NCBI RefSeq assembly: GCF_044755465.1
Contig: NZ_JBIVRB010000001.1
Location: 1,612,001 to 1,676,000, forward strand
DNA length: 64,000 nucleotides
DNA from: Peterkaempfera sp044755465
Lineage (GTDB): Bacteria > Actinomycetota > Actinomycetes > Streptomycetales > Streptomycetaceae
Direction of reading: 5' to 3'
Below are positions 41,721 through 51,200 of the stretch, one piece after another. How positions within the stretch are numbered: the stretch's first letter is position 1; each line of letters opens with the position of its first letter. The notes beneath the pieces were generated by a model. The model did no database searches and was not told the DNA's origin. It was given only the letters and a program-made list of their open reading frames with translations. Position numbers and translations under genes: made by a program.

Positions 41721-43043
41721 GTGGACGTGCAGAACAAGCTCGACGACATCGTCGCGGCCGTCGAGAGCGCCCGATCCATGCCGATGTCGGCGTCCTGCGT
41801 CGTCAACCGGTCCGAGCTGATCGGCCTGCTGCGGGAGCTGCGGGAGGCACTGCCCGCCGAACTCTCCCAGGCCCAGGCGGTGATGGCCGACCATGAGCAG
41901 GTGGTCGCGGAGGCCCGCGCCGAGGCGGAGCAGATCATCCGGGGTGCCCACGCCGAGCGGGGCTCGCTGGTCTCCGGCACCGAGGTGGTCCGCACCTCCC
42001 AGGCCGAGGCCGACCGCATCCTCGCCGAGGCCCGCGCCGAGGCGGCGGAGCTGCGCCGGGAGGCCGACGACTACGTCGACAGCAAGCTGGCCAACTTCGA
42101 GGTCGTCCTCACCAAGACGCTCGGCGCGGTCGGCCGGGGCCGGGAGAAGCTGCTCGGCCACGGGCCCGACGCGGGCGGCGAGTACGGCCAGAGTCCGGTC
42201 TACCTGAACGGCGAGGGCGGCGAGGAGGGCGAGGAGTTCCGGCCGCGGGTCTCGCCCAGCCCCGAGGTGGACGAGTACGTCGACGTCAAGCTCGCCACCC
42301 TGGAGACGGTGCTCAGCAAGACCCTGGAGGCGGTCGGGCGCGGCCGCGACAAGCTGCTCGGCAAGCAGCCGATCGACGAGCTGGCCGCCTATCTGGCCGC
42401 CGCCGACCAGGCCCAGCAGCACAAGGACCGCGCCGAGGCCGTCGCGGCCGGCTTCGCCGCCGCCGAGGCGGAGGAGGGCGGCGCCCCCGGCGCCGCCGAG
42501 GAGATGGGCCGGCCCTGGTTCCAGGACGAGGTGCCCGGCGGCTCCGGCTGGGCCGACCCCACGCAGCCCGCCCAGCCCGCCCAGCCCGCCCAGCCCGCTT
42601 GGCCGCAGCAGCCCGGTGCCGATCCGTACGCCGCCGCTGCCGCCGCCGACCCGTACGCCCCGGCCGGCACCGACCCGTACGCCGCTGCCGCCGCCCTCGG
42701 TGACGGGCAGGGCGGGTACCCCGAGATGTACGGCTACGGCTACCCCGACCAGCAGGCCCAGCAGGCCCAGCCGGTCTGGCCGGGCCACGACCCGGCCGCC
42801 GCCCAGGACCCGTACGGCAACCCGGTCGGCGGCTACCCCCAGGGCCCGGAGGCGGCCGGCTACCCGCCGCAGCCCGGCTACGCCCCGCAGCAGGAGGCGT
42901 ACGGTGGCTGGGGCGCCCAGCAGGGCGGCTACCCCGAGCAGGCTCCGGTGCCGCAGCAGCAGGGCGGGCTGGACGAGACCAGCTTCTTCGACACCAGCGT
43001 CATCGACGTGGCGCGGCTGCGGGAGCTGGGCGGCGGCCGCTGA
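41721..43043 (+). CDS. DivIVA-like coiled-coil cell-division/polar-growth protein
   Basis: 440 residues. Residues 1-125 form an alpha-helical coiled coil (AEAEQIIRGAHAERG, AEADRILAEARAEAAELR). A module with DxYVDxKLA(T/N)xE.VL(S/T)KTL.AVGRGR(D/E)KLLG occurs twice, at about 116-146 and 190-216. The C-terminal 160 residues are disordered with PAQPAQPAQP repeats and many PYA/GYP units. Streptomyces genes at this position are annotated as cell-division initiation proteins. Start GTG 41721. Downstream are yceD and rpmF. Confidence 0.8.
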   Translation: MDVQNKLDDIVAAVESARSMPMSASCVVNRSELIGLLRELREALPAELSQAQAVMADHEQVVAEARAEAEQIIRGAHAERGSLVSGTEVVRTSQAEADRILAEARAEAAELRREADDYVDSKLANFEVVLTKTLGAVGRGREKLLGHGPDAGGEYGQSPVYLNGEGGEEGEEFRPRVSPSPEVDEYVDVKLATLETVLSKTLEAVGRGRDKLLGKQPIDELAAYLAAADQAQQHKDRAEAVAAGFAAAEAEEGGAPGAAEEMGRPWFQDEVPGGSGWADPTQPAQPAQPAQPAWPQQPGADPYAAAAAADPYAPAGTDPYAAAAALGDGQGGYPEMYGYGYPDQQAQQAQPVWPGHDPAAAQDPYGNPVGGYPQGPEAAGYPPQPGYAPQQEAYGGWGAQQGGYPEQAPVPQQQGGLDETSFFDTSVIDVARLRELGGGR

Positions 43044-43088
43044 GCGCGGCCCCGCAGCGGCCCCGCAGCGGGCCTCGGGGGAGCGAAG

Positions 43089-43117
43089 TTGGGCCTGGCC
43101 CCCAGGTCCGGTATCCT
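43089..43117 (+). promoter_or_regulatory. Promoter of yceD-rpmF
   Basis: TTGGGC (43089-43094), 17-nt spacer, TATCCT (43112-43117). Transcription would begin near 43124, giving a leader of about 135 nt. Confidence 0.5.
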
Positions 43118-43258
43118 GACTGCTCCGGCCTGTTCAGCGCCGGGGTTGTCGGCTGCCCCGACTCCCCTCCCAGGGGGACGGTCGGGACGCAGAGCCGCAA
43201 GTCACACGAGCCGTATGCTCCGCACCTCACCGCGCGGAGCCGTAGGAAGCAGGACATC

Positions 43259-43921
43259 CTGAACCGCCTCGACCACCGCGACCCCCTCGTGTTCGACACG
43301 CACGAGCTGGGCCGTCGTCCGGGTTCGATGCGCAGGGTGACCCGCACCATCGAGGCCCCCGACGACTTCGGCATCGACGTGATCGGCGTCCCCGCCGGCA
43401 GCCCCGTCGAGCTGGATCTGCGGCTGGAGTCGGTGGTGGAGGGCGTACTGGTCACCGGTACCGCCGCCGCCCGTCTCCGCGGCGAGTGCGTACGCTGTCT
43501 GGAGCCCGTCGAGGACGACCTCGAGGTGGACTTCCAGGAGCTGTACTACTACCCGGAGGACGACCGGGTCCGCGGTGTCGCGGCCGGGCCGTCCGACGAG
43601 GACGACGAGGAAGAGACTTACCGCCTGGAGGGCGACCTGTTCGACCTCCAGGCGGTGCTGCGTGACGCGGTGGTGCTCGCACTGCCGCTGCAGCCGGTGT
43701 GCCAGGACGACTGCCTGGGCCTGTGCTCCGAGTGCGGAGCGCGGCTGAGCGACGACCCGGACCACCACCATGACGCCGTCGACCCCCGGTGGGCGGCACT
43801 GCAAGGACTCTCCGCCGCCCCCGAAGGGGGGCACCCCCGGCCGAAGGCCGGGGGAGAGGGTGACGGGAACGACGAGGACAGCGGTGCCCGCAAGGGTGCT
43901 GCCGAGAACCAGGAGAAGTAG
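43259..43921 (+). CDS. yceD: YceD (DUF177) 23S rRNA accumulation-linked protein
   Basis: About 220 residues if translation starts at CTG 43259; the first standard start is GTG 43289. Residues between them read LNRLDHRDPLV, the conserved family start before FDTHELGRRPG, and are preceded by AGGA at 43251-43254. This argues for the CTG. Four-Cys zinc site: GECVRCLEP and CLGLCSECGARL. The middle part has an acidic DEDDEEE stretch. YceD is normally paired with rpmF and is involved in 23S rRNA maturation. rpmF follows after 2 bp. Confidence 0.85.
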   Translation: MNRLDHRDPLVFDTHELGRRPGSMRRVTRTIEAPDDFGIDVIGVPAGSPVELDLRLESVVEGVLVTGTAAARLRGECVRCLEPVEDDLEVDFQELYYYPEDDRVRGVAAGPSDEDDEEETYRLEGDLFDLQAVLRDAVVLALPLQPVCQDDCLGLCSECGARLSDDPDHHHDAVDPRWAALQGLSAAPEGGHPRPKAGGEGDGNDEDSGARKGAAENQEK

Positions 43922-43923
43922 CC

Positions 43924-44097
43924 GTGGCTGTTCCGAAGCGGAAGATGTCGCGCAGCAACACGCGCCACCGCCGTTCGCAGTGGAAGGCTGCGGTCCCGGC
44001 CCTGGTGGCATGCGACCGCTGCCACGAGCCGAAGCTGGCGCACATCGCGTGCCCGAGCTGCGGTACCTACAACCGCCGCCAGGTCCTGTCGGTCTGA
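43924..44097 (+). CDS. rpmF: 50S ribosomal protein L32
   Basis: 57 residues: MAVPKRKMSRSNTRHRRSQW, then CDRCHEPKLAHIACPSCG, a zinc ribbon of four cysteines. Start GTG 43924, 2 bp after yceD. Standard genome position ahead of rnc. Confidence 0.95.
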   Translation: MAVPKRKMSRSNTRHRRSQWKAAVPALVACDRCHEPKLAHIACPSCGTYNRRQVLSV

Positions 44098-44116
44098 TCG
44101 GCGGGTGCAAGGATCG

Positions 44117-44920
44117 ATGTCGGACGGAACCACGACCTCTCGCAAGGGTGCCTCATCCGGGGCCGAGTCCACGGGTAAGGCGGTCGGGCGGCCGACCTCG
44201 ACCACCAACGACGTCCTGGAAGGGCGGCTCGGGTACACACTCGAGCCCGCCCTTCTGGTACGTGCTCTCACCCACCGCTCGTTCGCGTACGAGAACGGCG
44301 GCCTGCCCACCAACGAGCGCCTGGAGTTCCTGGGCGACTCGGTGCTCGGCCTGGTGGTGACCGACACCCTCTACCGGATCCACCCGGATCTGCCCGAGGG
44401 CCAGCTCGCCAAGTTGCGGGCCGCGGTCGTCAACTCCCGTGCGCTGGCCGAGGTGAGCCGCAGCCTCGACCTGGGTGCTTTCATCCGGCTCGGCCGGGGT
44501 GAAGAGGGCACCGGTGGCCGGGACAAGTCCTCCATCCTGGCCGACACGCTGGAGGCCATGATCGGCGCGGTCTACCTCGACCAGGGCCTGGACGCCGCCT
44601 CCGAGCTGGTGCACCGCCTCTTCGACCCGCTGATCGAGGAGTCCTCCAACCTGGGCGCCGGGCTGGACTGGAAGACCTCACTCCAGGAGCTCACCGCCAC
44701 GGTGGGCATCGGCGTGCCCGAGTACCTGGTCAGCGAGGCGGGACCGGACCACGAGAAGACCTTCACCGCCACCGCCCGGGTCGGCGGCGAGGAGTACGGC
44801 ACCGGTACCGGCCGCTCCAAGAAGGAAGCCGAGCAGAAGGCCGCGCAGAGCGCCTGGCACGGCATCCGCGACAAGTACGGTGTCGCCACTCCGGCCGACG
44901 GCACCACCCCGGCCGCCTAG
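44117..44920 (+). CDS. rnc: Ribonuclease III (AbsB)
   Basis: Cuts double-stranded RNA in rRNA processing and mRNA turnover; in Streptomyces it also controls antibiotic genes. 267 residues from ATG 44117, AAGGA at 44108-44112; GTG 44105 is an alternative. Nuclease signature NERLEFLGDSVLGLVV and DTLEAMIGAVYLD (second metal site), then a double-stranded RNA-binding domain (LDWKTSLQELTATVG to KKEAEQKAAQSAW). The N-terminal 33 residues are disordered. Confidence 0.95.
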   Translation: MSDGTTTSRKGASSGAESTGKAVGRPTSTTNDVLEGRLGYTLEPALLVRALTHRSFAYENGGLPTNERLEFLGDSVLGLVVTDTLYRIHPDLPEGQLAKLRAAVVNSRALAEVSRSLDLGAFIRLGRGEEGTGGRDKSSILADTLEAMIGAVYLDQGLDAASELVHRLFDPLIEESSNLGAGLDWKTSLQELTATVGIGVPEYLVSEAGPDHEKTFTATARVGGEEYGTGTGRSKKEAEQKAAQSAWHGIRDKYGVATPADGTTPAA

Positions 44921-44923
44921 CGC

Positions 44924-45781
44924 ATGCCAGAGCTGCCCGAGGTCGAGGTGGTCCGGCGCGGCCTGGAGCGCTGGGTCACCGGCCGCACCGTGGCCGAGGC
45001 ACAGGTGCTGCACCCGCGCGCCGTCCGCCGGCACCTCGGCGGACCGGCGGACTTCACCGCCCGGCTGGCCGGGCGCACCTTCGGACCGGCCCACCGGCGC
45101 GGCAAGTACCTCTGGCTGCCGCTGGCCGACACCGGCTTCTCGCTGCTCGGCCATCTCGGCATGAGCGGCCAACTGCTGGTGCAGCCCGCCGACGCGCCGG
45201 ACGAGACCCATTTGCGGGTCCGGCTGCGCTTCACCGACGGCGGCCGCGAACTGCGCTTCGTCGACCAGCGGACCTTCGGCGGCCTCACCGTGTACGAGGC
45301 CGAGCCCGGCGACCCGGAGGCCACCCCGCTGGCCATCGCGCACATCGCCAGGGACCCGCTGGACCCCCGCTTCGACGACGAGGTCTTCCACACCGCGCTG
45401 CTCCGCCGCCGCACCACCGTCAAGCGCGCCCTACTGGACCAGGGCCTGATCAGCGGGGTCGGCAACATCTACGCCGACGAGGCGCTGTGGCGGGCCCGGC
45501 TGCACTACGAGCGGCCCACGGCCAGCCTCACCCGGCCGCAGACGGCGCTGCTGCTCCAGTCGGCGCGCGAGGTGATGGCGGCGGCGCTGGCGGTCGGCGG
45601 CACCAGCTTCGACAGCCTGTACGTCAATGTGAACGGCGAGAGCGGCTACTTCTCCCGCGACCTGGACGCGTACGGCCGCCGCGACGAGCCGTGCCGCCGC
45701 TGCGGCACCCCGATCCGCCGCGAGCCGTGGATGAACCGCTCCAGCTACTTCTGCCCCACCTGCCAGCCACCACCCTCCTGA
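44924..45781 (+). CDS. mutM: Formamidopyrimidine-DNA glycosylase
   Basis: Removes oxidised purines from DNA. 285 residues, starting MPELPEVEVVRRGLE: the N-terminal Pro is the catalytic nucleophile and Glu3 is present. The helix-two-turn-helix is LDQGLISGVGNIYADEALWRA, and the C-terminal zinc finger is CRRCGTPI with SSYFCPTCQ. Starts 3 bp after rnc. Followed by a repeat region. Confidence 0.95.
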   Translation: MPELPEVEVVRRGLERWVTGRTVAEAQVLHPRAVRRHLGGPADFTARLAGRTFGPAHRRGKYLWLPLADTGFSLLGHLGMSGQLLVQPADAPDETHLRVRLRFTDGGRELRFVDQRTFGGLTVYEAEPGDPEATPLAIAHIARDPLDPRFDDEVFHTALLRRRTTVKRALLDQGLISGVGNIYADEALWRARLHYERPTASLTRPQTALLLQSAREVMAAALAVGGTSFDSLYVNVNGESGYFSRDLDAYGRRDEPCRRCGTPIRREPWMNRSSYFCPTCQPPPS

Positions 45782-45806
45782 CCCCGGAGGGGCAGCCCCC
45801 CGCCAG

Positions 45807-46098
45807 GGGGCGCGAGGAACTGCGCGAGCAACCCCCCACCGCCCCCGAGTGGTGTGAACCGCAACGCTCCGCGCCACCCAGTGCCCCGCCAGGGGCGCGA
45901 GGAACTGCGCGAGCAACCCCCCACCGCCCCCGAGTGGTGTGAACCACAACGCTCCGCGCCACCCAACGCCCCGCCAGGGGCGCGAGGAACTGCGCGAGCA
46001 ACCCCCCACCGCCGTAGCGCGCCGCACCGCCAGTACCCGCCGCCCCCGAGTGGTGTGAACCACAACGCTCCGCGCCACCCAGCGCCCCGCCAGGGGCA
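45807..46098. repeat. Three 85-bp tandem repeats downstream of mutM
   Basis: CGCGAGGAACTGCGCGAGCA starts at 45811, 45896 and 45981 (85-bp period). The following CCGAGTGGTGTGAACC is at 45845, 45930 and 46047, so the third copy carries a 32-bp insert. GTGGTGTGAACCAC is palindromic in copies 2 and 3. The core matches the dispersed element near 34150. Fills the interval between mutM and the convergent CAP-domain gene; no coding sequence seen. Confidence 0.85.
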
Positions 46099-46101
46099 GG
46101 C

Positions 46102-47052
46102 TCAGAAGCCGAAGTCCTGGGTCCACCAGGGGCCGCCGGTGCCCTGGTGGACACCGACGCCGAGGGTGGTGTAGTCGCAGTTGAGGATGTTGGCCCGGTG
46201 GCCGGGGCTGTTCATCCAGGCGTTCATCACCTCGGCCGGCGTCCGCTGCCCCCGCGCGATGTTCTCGCCGCCCAGATTGGTGATCCCGGCCGCCTTGGCC
46301 CGGTCCCACGGCGACCGGCCGTCCGGGTCGGTGTGGTCGAAGAAGCCGCGCGCCGCCATCTCGTCGCTGAACGCCGCCGCCAGCGCGGCCAGCCGGGCGT
46401 CGGCGGTGACCGGCCCGCAGCCGGCCGCGGCCCGCTCCTGGTTGACCAGCGACACCACCTCGGCCGCCAGTCCCGCCAGACTGCCGTCCGCCGTCCCGGT
46501 GGAGACAACGGCCGTGGCTGTGGCAGTCGCCCGTACGGTCGTCACGGTGGTCGTGGCGGCCGTGACCCGGGCACTGGCCGTGGCGGACGGCCGGGCGGGC
46601 CGCTTCGTACGGGAGGGCGTCGCGGACGGCGCCGGAGCCCGGTCCTCGTCCCGTCCCGCCGCCTCGGACGGCCGCCCCCGCGCCGCTCGGGCGGCCTGCG
46701 CCCCGGCGGGCCCCCCGGTCTCGGTGGCCGCCACCCCGCCGCCGTCCGCGCCGGGGTCGCCGCCGGGGTCGCCCGCCGCCACCACGGTGCCGGGCAGCCC
46801 CGAGGGCAGCGGCAGCACGCCGCTGAGCACCCCGCCCGCGCCCGCCGCCAGCGCCGTGCAGCAGACCACCAGCACGGCGCGGGCCGGCCCCCTGCTGCGG
46901 CGCCTGGCCCGGCCGCCCCGGCGATGGGAGGACGGCCCGGCGGGCGGGACCGGGGGAGCGGCGGCAGCGGCATGGCGCCGCCGCCCCGGGACCTCCCCGG
47001 CCGGGGACTGCGGCTGCTGCTGTGGAGCGGACGTACGCGCGTGCCGGGACAT
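46102..47052 (-). CDS. Secreted or membrane-anchored CAP-domain (SCP/PR-1) protein
   Basis: 316 residues from ATG 47052 (MSRHARTSAP); the frame is open to 47094. A basic Pro-rich cytoplasmic segment of about 55 residues, one transmembrane/signal helix (AVLVVCCTALAAGAGGVLSG), about 115 residues of Ala/Gly/Thr-rich linker, then a CAP domain: LVNQERAAAGCGPVTAD, the HTDPDGRSPWDRAKAAG segment, GGENIARGQRTPAEVMNAWMNSPGHR and ILNCDYTTLGVGV. Bacterial CAP proteins are cell-surface proteins of uncertain role. Confidence 0.88.
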   Translation of the reverse strand: MSRHARTSAPQQQPQSPAGEVPGRRRHAAAAAPPVPPAGPSSHRRGGRARRRSRGPARAVLVVCCTALAAGAGGVLSGVLPLPSGLPGTVVAAGDPGGDPGADGGGVAATETGGPAGAQAARAARGRPSEAAGRDEDRAPAPSATPSRTKRPARPSATASARVTAATTTVTTVRATATATAVVSTGTADGSLAGLAAEVVSLVNQERAAAGCGPVTADARLAALAAAFSDEMAARGFFDHTDPDGRSPWDRAKAAGITNLGGENIARGQRTPAEVMNAWMNSPGHRANILNCDYTTLGVGVHQGTGGPWWTQDFGF

Positions 47053-47190
47053 GGCTGAGCGGAACCCTCCCGATCCCCCCGACCGGTGATACAAGCCTGC
47101 TACTCACCCGTACGAGTGATGGCAGGACTGTACAGGCATGACAGGTGGGGCTGGAGGGAAAGGCGAGACCGGCCGCCTTAGGGTCGTCCC

Positions 47191-47469
47191 ATGCAGGAAC
47201 ACGTCCGGTTGACCGCCTGGGTGCGCGGCAGGGTGCAGGAGGTCGGCTTCCGCTGGTGGACCCGGTCCCGGGCGCTGGAGATCGGCCTGGTCGGCTATGC
47301 GGGCAATCTGTCCGACGGCAGGGTCCAGGTGGTGGCCGAGGGCGCGCGGGAGGAGTGCGAGCGGCTGCTGCGGCTGCTGCGCGAGGCCGACACGCCCGGC
47401 AGGGTCGACGGCGTCACTGAGATCTGGAGCACGCCACGAGCCGGGTACGACGGCTTCGGGATGCGCTGA
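47191..47469 (+). CDS. acyP: Acylphosphatase
   Basis: Hydrolyses carboxyl-phosphate bonds. 92 residues, with catalytic Arg21 in GRVQEVGFRWW and Asn39 in YAGNLSDG; length and both residues fit the family. Start ATG 47191. Divergent from the CAP gene with a 138-bp gap. Confidence 0.94.
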   Translation: MQEHVRLTAWVRGRVQEVGFRWWTRSRALEIGLVGYAGNLSDGRVQVVAEGAREECERLLRLLREADTPGRVDGVTEIWSTPRAGYDGFGMR

Positions 47470-47814
47470 ACGGCCCGCCGCAGGGTGCTTCCGGCAACTG
47501 CCCGCGTCACATGGTTGCCAGGTCAGGCCGGGACGTGGTTGACTCCGCACCTAGTAGTGATCGCCCGGCCACCGGCCGTCGCAGTCGTCCCCACGGTGTG
47601 GACACACCACCGTACGGGTGGACGACCGGCGTCGCGCGCTGTGATCGTGTTGACCCATACAGCGTTTGGTGAGACGCTGGAAACCCGCTCACCCGTACGT
47701 GTTTCCCCCGGCAGAGCTGTTCTGGATCTGCGAAGAGCGCGTGGCGGTGCGCACCCTTCCCCCTCGACCCATACCTCACAAAGGTCGGTCACTCAGCGTG
47801 GAGGACCACTCATC
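47470..47814 (+). other. Intergenic region 5' of the small coiled-coil gene
   Basis: 345 bp with no gene. Features seen: TTGACT at 47539-47544 and TTGACC at 47650-47655 without a convincing -10 at proper distance, the palindrome GGTGTGGACACACC (47595-47608), an AGCGT/ACGCT inverted repeat (47661-47678) and GGAAAC at 47679. A promoter is expected here but I cannot pick one safely. Confidence 0.4.
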
Positions 47815-48018
47815 ATGGCAAAGGCGCTTCTCGGTTACGTCGGCGGTCCCGACCCGCGACTGCTCGCCGAGATGCGACGGCTCCAGCAGCGTGTCCAGGA
47901 TCTGGAATCCGAGCTGAACCGGATGCAGGCCGAGAACGACGCCCTGGCTGCCGTCGCTGACGAGCAGAGGCTGCTCAGCAGCATCGACGTACCTCAGCGG
48001 GAGCCCGCCCTCACCTGA
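47815..48018 (+). CDS. Small conserved coiled-coil protein upstream of smc
   Basis: 67 residues: MAKALLGYVGGPDPRLLAEM, then one long amphipathic heptad helix (RRLQQRVQDLESELNRMQ), ending LSSIDVPQREPALT. ATG 47815 with GGAGG at 47800-47804. The helix could form a dimer. Function unknown; its own terminator follows, so it is not in the smc operon. Recalled to be conserved at this place in Streptomyces. Confidence 0.8.
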   Translation: MAKALLGYVGGPDPRLLAEMRRLQQRVQDLESELNRMQAENDALAAVADEQRLLSSIDVPQREPALT

Positions 48019-48056
48019 TCCAACCCGATCAGGCAGCGGTGCCGCCGGGAATCTGC

Positions 48057-48082
48057 AAGGGACGCCTTCACCGGCGTCCCTT
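48057..48082 (+). terminator. Terminator of the small coiled-coil gene
   Basis: AAGGGACGCC (48057-48066), loop TTCACC, complement 48073-48082, perfect. Confidence 0.8.
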
Positions 48083-48239
48083 CGTCGTTCCCCAAGCAGG
48101 TTCCCCCCGTCCGCAACAGTCTGGTCGACAACAGGTTGCCCGTCACCGATGGCGGTGAAACCGCGCGGCGCCTCACCCGGCCCACCCTTCGCTCCCCGTT
48201 AGAGTCCAAGGTGCGGGACGAGAGCGAGGAGAGCGGCGC

Positions 48240-51200
48240 GTGCACCTGAAGAGCCTCACCCTGCGCGGTTTCAAATCCTTCGCCTCGGCCACCACCCTCC
48301 GCTTCGAACCGGGCATCACCTGTGTGGTCGGCCCCAACGGCTCCGGCAAGTCCAATGTGGTGGACGCGCTCTCCTGGGTGATGGGCGAGCAGGGCGCCAA
48401 GTCGCTGCGCGGCGGCAAGATGGAGGACGTGATCTTCGCCGGCACCGCCGGGCGCCCCGCGCTCGGCCGCGCCGAGGTCAGCCTCACCATCGACAACACC
48501 GACGGCGCGCTGCCCATCGACTACGCCGAGGTCACCATCACCCGGACGATGTTCCGCAACGGCGGCTCCGAGTACGCCCTCAACGGCGACACCTGCCGAC
48601 TGCTGGACATCCAGGAGCTGCTCTCCGACTCCGGCATCGGCCGCGAGATGCACGTCATCGTCGGCCAGGGCCAGCTGGACTCCGTACTGCACGCCGACCC
48701 CACCGGCCGCCGCGCCTTCATCGAGGAGGCCGCCGGGGTCCTCAAGCACCGCAAGCGCAAGGAGAAGGCGCTGCGCAAGCTGGACGCGATGCAGACCAAC
48801 CTCAACCGGGTGCAGGACCTGGTCGCGGAGCTGCGCCGCCAGCTCAAGCCGCTCGGCAGGCAGGCCCAGATCGCCCGCCGCGCCGCCGTCATCCAGGCCG
48901 ACCTGCGCGACGCCCGGCTGCGGCTGCTCGCCGACGACCTGGTCACCCTGCGCCGCGCCGTGCAGGCCGAGGTCGCGGACGAGATGGCACTACGGCTGCG
49001 CCGCTCCACCGTCGAGCAGCAGCTCGCCAACGCCGTGCAGCGCGAAGCGGTGCTGGAGGCGCAGGTGAACCAGCTGGGACCGCAGGTGCGGCAGGCCCAG
49101 GAGACCTGGTTCCAGCTCTCCTCGCTGGCCGAGCGGGTGCGCGGCACCGTCGGGCTGGCCGACGCCCGGGTCAAGCACGCCACCGCCGCGCCCGGCGAGG
49201 AGCGGCGCGGCCGCGACCCCGAGGACATGGAGCGGGAGGCCGCCCGGGTCCGCGAGGAGGAGGCCGCCCTCGGCGCAGCCCTGGACGAGGCCCGGTACGC
49301 GCTCGCGGAGGCCGTGGAGCGGCGCGGCGAGCTGGAACGCGCCCTCGCCGAGGAGGAGCGCCGACTGAAGGCCGCCGACCGGGCCCTCGCCGACCGCCGC
49401 GAGGGGCTGGCCCGGTTGCAGGGACAGGTCGGCGCCGCCGCCTCCCGCGCGGCCGGCGCCGAGGCCGAGATCGGACGGCTCGCGGTGGCCCGCGACGAGG
49501 CGGTGGCCCGCGCCGAGGCCGCGCAGACCGCGTACGAGCTGCTGCGGGAGCAGGTCGACGGGCTGGACGCCGGTGACGAGCGGCTGGAGGCCGACTGGAC
49601 CGCCGCCCGCCACCGGCTCACCGAGGCGGAGGAGGCCCGCAGCCGGGCCCGCGACGCCGCGACCGCCGCCGAGAAGGAGCGCGCCGCCCTCACCGCCCGC
49701 CGCGACGCGCTGGCCCTCGGGCTGCGCCGCAAGGACGGCACCGGTGCGCTGCTCGCCGCCGCCGACCGGCTCGGCGGCATCCTCGGCCCCGCCGCGACGC
49801 TGCTCACCGTCGCCCCCGGCGCCGAGGCGGCCGTCGCCGCCGCGCTGGGCGCCGCCGCCGACGCGGTCGCCGTCGACACCGTGGCCGGGGCGGCCGCCGC
49901 GCTGCGGCTGCTCCGCGCCGACGACGCCGGACGGGCCGCGCTGCTGGTCGCCGGGGCCCCCGCCGCGCCGGACCCGGCGGGCGCCCTGCCGCCCGGCGCC
50001 CGCTGGGCGGCCGACCTGGTCCGGGCCCCGGCCGCGCTGCTGCCCGCCGTCCGCCGGCTGCTGGCCGGCACGGCCGTGGTGGACACCCTGGCCGACGCCG
50101 AAGCGCTGCTCGCCGCCCGCCCCGAACTGACCGCCGCCACCGGAGACGGCGATCTGCTGGGCCGCGGCTTCGCCCATGGCGGTTCGGCCGGGGCGCCCAG
50201 TCTGCTGGAGACCCAGGCCGCCGTGGACGAGGCCACCGCCGCGCTGGCGGAGCTGACCGACCGGGCCGGACAGCTGGCCGCGCGGTCCGCCGAGGCCGCC
50301 GAGCGGCGCCGGGAGCTGGCCGCCGAGGTGGAGGAGCTGTCGGTACGCCGCCGCAGCGCGGAGAAGGAGCGCTCCGCCGTCGCCCAGCAGCTCGGCCGGC
50401 TCGGCGGGCAGGCCAGGGCCGCCGCCGGTGAGGCCGACCGGTTGGGCGCGGCGGTGGCCAAGGCGCAGGCGGCGCTGGAGCAGGCCGCAGCCGAGCACCG
50501 GGCGCTGGCCGAGCGGCTGGCCGCCGCCGAGCAGGCCCCGGCGGCGGCGGAGCCGGACGGCGCCGAGCGCGACCGGCTGGCCGGGGAGGCCGCCGCTTCG
50601 CGGCAGGCCGAGATGGACGCCCGGCTGGCGGTGCGCACCCATGAGGAGCGGGCGCGCGGCCTGGCGGGCCGGGCGGACGCGCTGGACCGGGGCGCCCGCG
50701 CCGAGCGGGAGGCCCGCGCCCGCGCCGCCGCCCGGCGGCGGCGCGCCGAGCAGGAGGCGGCGGTGGCGGCGGCGGTGGCGTACGGCGCGCGGCGGCTGCT
50801 GGCCTTCGTGGAGGTGTCGCTGGAACGGGCGGCGGCCGAGCGGCAGGCCGCCGAGCAGGCGCGCGCCGGCCGGGAGGCGGAGCTGGGCCAGGAGCGGGCG
50901 CGCGGCCGGGAGCTGAAGGAGGAGCTGGACAAGCTGACCGACTCGGTCCACCGCGATGAGGTGCTGCGGGCGGAGAAGCGGCTGCGCATCGAGCAGTTGG
51001 AGGCCAGGGCGCTGGAGGAGTTCGGCATCGAGGCGGCCGCGCTGCTGGGCGAGTACGGCCCGGACCAGCCGGTGCCGTCGACCGCCGGGGGAGACGGGGA
51101 GACCGGGGGAGACGGGGATGCCGCCCAGGCGCCCCGCCCGTACGACCGGGCCGAGCAGGAGAAGCGGCTGCGCGCCGCCGAGCGGGCCTTCCAGCAGCTG

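Noticed and set aside
45840..46060. DasR operators in the repeats (TGGT-N4-ACCA)
   Set aside because: The centre GTGA does not fit the DasR core TCTAGA closely; kept only as a palindrome.
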